From UBA4093 sp036676455 (GTDB taxonomy: Bacteria; Cyanobacteriota; Sericytochromatia; S15B-MN24; UBA4093): a stretch of DNA of 64,000 bases. Positions within the stretch are counted from its first letter, which is position 1, and each line of letters opens with the position of its first letter. Below the pieces are notes generated by a model that saw only the letters and a list, made by a program, of their open reading frames with translations, made no database searches and was not told where the DNA came from. The DNA lies in the NCBI GenBank assembly GCA_036676455.1, contig JAKFCW010000077.1, positions 1-64,000 on the forward strand. Direction: 5' to 3'. This document shows positions 59,827 to 64,000 of this stretch, one piece after another. A program made the position numbers and the translations under genes.

Positions 59827-61262
59827 CGCTGCTGCCATGGCTGCTGCTCACGCCCCTCGCGGGCCTGCTCGCGACCCTGCTGGCCACGAACCGGCTCACC
59901 TGGCAGGCCTGGATCATCTTGGTCATGAGCCTCGGCAGCCTGGGCGCGAGCGCAGGGCTCTACATGGGCGGCGAGACGGTGGCGATCGTCGCAGGCGGCT
60001 GGCCCGTGCCCCTGGGCATCGCCCTGCGCGCCGACATGCTCAGCCGGATCATGCTCGTCCTGACCGGCACGATCTTCAGCATGGCGGCCGTCTACCACCT
60101 CGGCCAGACCCTGCGCGGGGCGACGCCCACCCGCAACACCGTCTATCCCCTCAGCTTCCCGCTGCTCTTGCTGGCGCTCAACGGGATCTTCCTCACGGGC
60201 GACTTCTTCAACTTCTACGTCTTCTTCGAGCTGGTGGCAGTCTCCTCCTACCTGCTGGTCTCGCTAGGCAAGCACGCCCCCCTGGAGGCCGCCTGGAAGT
60301 ACTCCGCCCAGAGCGTGCTGGGCTCGATTTGCCTGCTCATCGGGATCGTCAGCCTCTACGGCAAGACTGGCGCCCTGGAGATGATCGAGGTCTCCCAGCG
60401 ACTCGGCGAGCCGGCCTACTGGTCGGCGCCGTTCTTCCTGGTGGCCTTCCTGCTCAAGGGAGCGATCTTTCCATTTCACTTCTGGCAGCCCGACGCCCAC
60501 GCGGCGGCCACTACCACCGGCAGCATGCTGCTCGCCGGCCTGCTCATCAAGGTGGGCATCTACGGCTTGCTGAGGTTCTGGCCCCTCCTCATGGGCGGCG
60601 AACTGCTCGACCTCTTCCTCGTGCTCGGCGCGGCATCCCTCATCTTCGGCGCCGTGGCAGCCTGGAATCAGCCCGACGCCAAGCGCATGCTGGGCTTCTC
60701 ATCGATAAGCCAGCTTGGCTTCGTGCTCATGGCCATGGGGTGGGGCACGATCGGGGCTCTGGGAGCCGCCATCCTGTATCTGATCAGTCATTCGCTCGCC
60801 AAGGCGCTGTTATTCATGGCCACCGGGGCCCTCAGCGATCGTGTCGGCAGCACGCGCTTCGCCGAGCTGGCCGGCGCGGGGCGGCGCACGCCCTTGCTCT
60901 CGGCGGCCTACCTCGTCGGGGCGATGTCGCTGATCGGGCTGCCGCCGACGCTGGGGTTCTTCGCCAAGATCGGCCTCCTGGGAGAAGGCGTGGCTGCCCA
61001 GGAATGGAGCTGGGTGGCGCTGGCAGGGCTCGGCAGCCTGATGACGGCCGGCTATTGCCTCAAGGCCTTTCAGCAGCTCTTCTGGGAGGACGGAGCGCCC
61101 CTGACGGAACGCCCGACCCCTCTCATGGTCACCGCCGTGAGCCTGGGCATGACGCTGGTCATGCTGGGGATCTTCGCCGGCGAACCGATCTGGGGGGCCT
61201 GCACAGCCGCCGCACAGGAGCTCTGGCCCCCGGAGCTGCGCCCCCCGGAGTTTCCACAATGA
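59823..61262 (+). CDS. mrpD: Mrp antiporter subunit D
   Basis: A 479-residue NuoM/NuoN-like subunit. FFNFYVFFELVAVSSYLLVSLG contains the conserved Glu, and LLKGAIFPFHFWQPDAHAAA the conserved Lys of the proton channel; AWNQPDAKRMLGFSSISQLGF and ISHSLAKALLFMATGAL complete the antiporter signature. About fourteen membrane segments. Start ATG at 59823 sits in the mrpC stop codon overlap; the earlier in-frame ATG at 59814 is less likely. The stop overlaps mrpE. Confidence 0.96.
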   Translation: MTLLPWLLLTPLAGLLATLLATNRLTWQAWIILVMSLGSLGASAGLYMGGETVAIVAGGWPVPLGIALRADMLSRIMLVLTGTIFSMAAVYHLGQTLRGATPTRNTVYPLSFPLLLLALNGIFLTGDFFNFYVFFELVAVSSYLLVSLGKHAPLEAAWKYSAQSVLGSICLLIGIVSLYGKTGALEMIEVSQRLGEPAYWSAPFFLVAFLLKGAIFPFHFWQPDAHAAATTTGSMLLAGLLIKVGIYGLLRFWPLLMGGELLDLFLVLGAASLIFGAVAAWNQPDAKRMLGFSSISQLGFVLMAMGWGTIGALGAAILYLISHSLAKALLFMATGALSDRVGSTRFAELAGAGRRTPLLSAAYLVGAMSLIGLPPTLGFFAKIGLLGEGVAAQEWSWVALAGLGSLMTAGYCLKAFQQLFWEDGAPLTERPTPLMVTAVSLGMTLVMLGIFAGEPIWGACTAAAQELWPPELRPPEFPQ

Positions 61263-61762
61263 ACATGGGCTTCGTCTTGTTCGTCATCCTCGCAGCGGGG
61301 GTCTGGTTCGCGCTGGTCGGCCAGATCACCTGGACGGACAGCCTCTACGGGGCCCTCGTGGTCTGGAGCTCCTGGGGGGTGCTCACGCGCCTCTCGGAGC
61401 TGAAGCTGCACCTGCCGCCCCACAGAACCCTGATCTGGCTGAGAGGGGTCGGCGGCTACCTGCTGGGCTACGTCAGCGTGGACATGGTCCGCTCGACGTT
61501 TCGGGTCTTCCGCAAGGTCCTCTCCGCGCAGATCAAGATTGCGCCCGCGATCCTGGCCGTGCCGGTGCCCGGGGCTCCGCGCTCGGCCCTGATCCTGCTG
61601 GCCTACGGCATCGCGCTCACGCCCGGCCAGCAGATCGTGGCCATCGACGAGGCCAATAGCACCCTCTACGTTCACTTCCTGGACGCCCCGGATCCCGAGG
61701 CGGCCCGCGAGGCCGTGCAGGATCTCTACTGCCGCTACCTGAAGGAGGCTACCCAATGGTGA
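61259..61762 (+). CDS. mrpE: Mrp antiporter subunit E
   Basis: A 167-residue MrpE/MnhE protein with two to three N-terminal helices and a cytoplasmic tail; the block GYLLGYVSVDMVRSTFRVFRKVLS and the later LLAYGIALTPGQQIVAID are family signatures. ATGA overlap with mrpD and a 7-base overlap with mrpF. Confidence 0.95.
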   Translation: MNMGFVLFVILAAGVWFALVGQITWTDSLYGALVVWSSWGVLTRLSELKLHLPPHRTLIWLRGVGGYLLGYVSVDMVRSTFRVFRKVLSAQIKIAPAILAVPVPGAPRSALILLAYGIALTPGQQIVAIDEANSTLYVHFLDAPDPEAAREAVQDLYCRYLKEATQW

Positions 61763-62025
61763 CCATGCTGCTCTTGGCCCTGGTGATCCTGGTCTTGCTG
61801 GCGCTGGCGTCCACCTGGCGGATCGTCACGGGGCCGTCGCTGCCCGACCGCTTGCTCGCCGGCGACCTGACGATCGCCCTGTTGACCTTCATCCTGGCGG
61901 TGGCCGCCGTGCTGGGTGGCTCCGAGTACTACCTGGACGCCGCCCTGGTGGCCGCGTTGCTGGCGTTCACGAGCACGATCATCCTGGCGAAGTTCATCGC
62001 CAGCGGCCACGTGATGGAGGAGTGA
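61756..62025 (+). CDS. mrpF: Mrp antiporter subunit F
   Basis: An 89-residue three-helix subunit. WRIVTGPSLPDRLLAGDLTI is the diagnostic MrpF block (R-x-x-x-G-P-x-x-x-D-R). Standard length, with GGAGG-type ribosome-binding site in the preceding gene's end. Confidence 0.96.
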   Translation: MVTMLLLALVILVLLALASTWRIVTGPSLPDRLLAGDLTIALLTFILAVAAVLGGSEYYLDAALVAALLAFTSTIILAKFIASGHVMEE

Positions 62026-62348
62026 TGAGCGCGCTGGGCATGTTGGGGGTGCTGGGGCTGTACGCGGGGATCGCCATCTGCGCGGCGGGCGTGCTGGGGA
62101 TCTACCGCTTCCCGGATATTTACACGCGGCTGAACTCGCTGGCGAAGGTCACGACCCTGGGGGCCTTGCTGGTGCACCTCAGCTCGGCGGCCTTGCTGCC
62201 GTGGAGCGAAGGCGAGAAGGGGGTGCTGACGGCCTTGGTGCTGCTGCTGACGACGCCGGTCGTGACCCAGGCGATCGCCCTGACGGCGCACCTTCTCAAG
62301 ACCTGCAACGTGAACCGCAAGGACGAGCTGCAGCACCCGCCACCTTGA
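62025..62348 (+). CDS. mrpG: Mrp antiporter subunit G
   Basis: A 107-residue MrpG/MnhG protein. CAAGVLGIYRFPDIYTRLN with the following SLAKVTTLGALL is the family signature (GxxRFPDxxxRLHAxSKxxTLG). ATG at 62025 shares one base with the mrpF stop codon and follows GGAGG; GTG at 62022 is too close to it. Last gene of the operon; MrpA-G are all present, so a functional antiporter for pH and sodium homeostasis is expected. Confidence 0.95.
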   Translation: MSALGMLGVLGLYAGIAICAAGVLGIYRFPDIYTRLNSLAKVTTLGALLVHLSSAALLPWSEGEKGVLTALVLLLTTPVVTQAIALTAHLLKTCNVNRKDELQHPPP

Positions 62349-62506
62349 GAGGGTGGCAAGACGCGCGCGCCAGGAATGCTTGGACATTCCCGCTTTGACT
62401 CTCAGCCCCCCCCTCCGCCATGATGGCGCCGAGTCCTCGTCGGCCAGGCTTGCGACCTTGCGTCCGCGATGCGTGCTCGAGGCTGCACTCGAGGGGAGGG
62501 GGGCCG

Positions 62507-63475
62507 ATGGCTGATTCGCGTCGCGTTCCCAAGGCGGCTCCGCGAGCCGTGACGACCCGCCTGGGGCTGGGAGTGCTGATCCTTGGCCTGGGGGCAGGCC
62601 CATGCGGCCACTCGGCCGTGGAGGCCAAGGCCGTGGCGCCTCCACCCCAGCCGAGCGCCGAGCTTCCGCCACATGCGGGGGGCAAGCTGGTGCGCGTCCA
62701 CCTGGTGGCCGAGGACCGGGAGGTCACGATTGCGAACGGCGTCCGGATGCGGGCCTGGACGTACAACGGCAGCATTCCGGCCCCGACGATCCGTGCTCGG
62801 GTCGGCGACACCGTGGAGATCCGCTTCACCAACCGCGGCACCATGGCGCACTCGGTGGACTTCCACGCGGCCCGCGCCGACTGGAAGACGGCCTTTCGCA
62901 GCATCAACCCGGGCGAGAGCCTGACGTTCACGTTCAAGCCGCGCTACGCAGGCGCCTTCGTGTATCACTGTGGCACGCCACCGGTCCTGCTGCACATGGG
63001 GGCTGGCATGTACGGAGCGTTGATCGTCGATCCGGCGCAGCCCTTGCCTCCTGCCCGCGAATTCGTCCTGGTGCACAGCGAGTTCTTCGTGAGCGGAGAG
63101 GGGTCCGTCCGGCAGCCCGATTACCAGAAGATGCTGCGCGCCCAGGCCGATTACTCGGCCTTCAACGGCAGGGCGTTCCGGTACCGGGACGCTCCCTTGC
63201 GGGTGAAGCGCGGCGAGCGCGTCCGGATCTACCTGGTCAACGCGGGGCCCCGCCGGCCATGCGCGTTCCACGTCATCGGGATGCAGCTCGACACGGTCTA
63301 CCCGGCGGCCCCTCCCGCGGGCGCCCTCCAGGGCGTGCAGACCTACTCCGTCCCGCCGGGCGGAGGGGCCGTCTTCGAGCTGCTGATGGATCTCCCGGGG
63401 CACTTCCCCTTCGTGAACCATGACGTGGGGCACGGCGATCAGGGTGCCTTCGGGCTGATCGAGGTGGAGGGCTGA
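62507..63475 (+). CDS. Two-domain multicopper protein, NirK-like but with altered active site
   Basis: A 322-residue exported protein with two cupredoxin domains. The N-terminus SRRVPK resembles a Tat signal, followed by a hydrophobic stretch at 19-31. Type 1 copper ligands are H115 (AHSVDFH), C155, H163 and M168 (YHCGTPPVLLHMGAGM). Type 2 ligands are H120, H154 and H305 (FVNHDVGHG), and D118 matches the catalytic Asp of copper nitrite reductase. The second catalytic histidine, in HLIGGHG of NirK, is replaced by Q260 in FHVIGMQLD. So it is related to NirK but may not reduce nitrite; a different oxidase role is possible. Start ATG at 62507 follows GAGGGGAGGGGGG. Confidence 0.85.
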   Translation: MADSRRVPKAAPRAVTTRLGLGVLILGLGAGPCGHSAVEAKAVAPPPQPSAELPPHAGGKLVRVHLVAEDREVTIANGVRMRAWTYNGSIPAPTIRARVGDTVEIRFTNRGTMAHSVDFHAARADWKTAFRSINPGESLTFTFKPRYAGAFVYHCGTPPVLLHMGAGMYGALIVDPAQPLPPAREFVLVHSEFFVSGEGSVRQPDYQKMLRAQADYSAFNGRAFRYRDAPLRVKRGERVRIYLVNAGPRRPCAFHVIGMQLDTVYPAAPPAGALQGVQTYSVPPGGGAVFELLMDLPGHFPFVNHDVGHGDQGAFGLIEVEG

Positions 63476-63479
63476 GGTG

Positions 63480-64000
63480 ATGCAGAAGCGGGTCTACTCC
63501 CCTGAGATCTTGCAGGCGATGCTCGAACATGCCCCGGATGCCGTGGTGGTCATCGACGCCTCCGGCACGATCGTCTTCCTGAACCACCAGACGGAGCTTT
63601 ACTTCGGCTATGCGCGCGAAGAATTGCTAGGCAAGCCGATCGAGATCCTGGTCCCCGAGCGGTTCCGGGGCATCCATCCCGGCTACCGGCGCAAGTACTT
63701 CGATCATCCGAGCGTGCGCCCGATGGGAGCGGGCCTGGAGCCGAACGGACGCCGGAAGGACGGCAGCGAGTTCCCGATCGATGCGAGCCTGAGCCCGATT
63801 CGCACCGCGCACGGCATGCTCGCGATGGCCATCGTGCGCGACATCTCGGTGCGCCGCCGGTTGCTCGACGAGCTCTCCCGCAAGACGGTCGAGCTGGAGG
63901 AGGCGGTTCGCGAGCTGAAAGAGAGCGATCGCTACAAGGACGAGTTCCTGGCGGTCATCAGCCACGAGCTCAAGACTCCGCTCAACTTCATCATGGGCTT
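63480..64000 (+). CDS. PAS-domain sensor histidine kinase (partial, runs off the window)
   Basis: The first 173 codons of a cytoplasmic kinase. A PAS domain occupies about residues 8-125 (MLEHAPDAVVVIDASGTIVF, GYAREELLGKPIEILVPERF, LSPIRTAHGMLAMAIVRDIS), followed by a coiled linker and the start of the HisKA domain with the phosphoacceptor H in AVISHELKTPLNF. No membrane segment is present in this part. The start ATG at 63480 follows GGAGGGCTGAGGTG, five bases after the NirK-like gene stop codon, so the two may be co-transcribed. The ATPase domain lies outside the window. Confidence 0.93.
   Translation, partial: MQKRVYSPEILQAMLEHAPDAVVVIDASGTIVFLNHQTELYFGYAREELLGKPIEILVPERFRGIHPGYRRKYFDHPSVRPMGAGLEPNGRRKDGSEFPIDASLSPIRTAHGMLAMAIVRDISVRRRLLDELSRKTVELEEAVRELKESDRYKDEFLAVISHELKTPLNFIMG

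Overview
The window is chromosomal DNA of high GC content from a Gram-negative-type (diderm) bacterium. It encodes an outer-membrane-like beta-barrel protein that ends in an aromatic residue, and about ten lipoproteins with clear lipoboxes. The palindrome GCGATCGC (the cyanobacterial HIP1 octamer) occurs roughly 36 times by eye, where base composition predicts two or three. No photosynthesis gene is present, and the respiratory gene set includes cytochrome bd. My best guess is a non-photosynthetic relative of the Cyanobacteria (Sericytochromatia/Melainabacteria-like). That placement is an inference, not a proof.

Layout. 1-13 kb: end of a primary sigma factor, a proline-rich membrane protein, a 5'-nucleotidase, a subtilase lipoprotein, ComM, a NYN-domain protein, a site-2 protease with CBS domains, Hsp20, a 20-codon mini-ORF, a GNAT acetyltransferase, HU, an ABC-F ATPase and a CNNM/CorC protein. 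13-28 kb: M14 carboxypeptidase lipoprotein, DUF445 protein, an SRPBCC/class III cyclase fusion, CBS-less IMP dehydrogenase, an HD phosphohydrolase, a PARP-like ADP-ribosyltransferase candidate, CydAB, cobalamin adenosyltransferase and a clostripain-like lipoprotein. 28-36 kb: a soluble protein ending in a FlhA/SctV-type cytoplasmic domain, a compact SNF2 ATPase, two lipoproteins (one a papain-like protease) and a zinc-ribbon-rich coiled-coil protein. 36-50 kb: NarL-type two-component pair, acyltransferase, amidohydrolase, lone response regulator, M30-like metalloprotease lipoprotein, P-type ATPase, cupredoxin, outer-membrane protein, DUF421 pair and the LemA/M48 pair. 50-64 kb: amino-acid ABC transporter (fused binding protein and permease, plus ATPase), a histidine kinase overlapping a sugar-binding lipoprotein, the complete seven-gene mrpABCDEFG antiporter operon, a NirK-like cupredoxin protein and the start of a PAS histidine kinase.

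How the genes fit together. Many units are single genes closed by strong hairpin terminators, several shared by convergent neighbours. True operons are recognisable by ATGA or near-zero junctions: mrpA-G, the amino-acid transporter, histidine kinase plus binding protein, LemA plus M48, and CydAB. Five lipoprotein proteases of different catalytic types suggest a cell that degrades protein outside its inner membrane. Several genes have an extended -10 box only 6-10 bases before the start codon and no usable Shine-Dalgarno sequence, so leaderless transcription is probably common here.

Most worth following up: the PARP-like protein at 21660-23267, the orphan FlhA-type domain protein at 28755-30203, the zinc-ribbon protein at 33959-35743 with its possible SNF2 partner, the G10 tract in the ribosome-binding site of the cyclase gene, and the mini-ORF at 8464.
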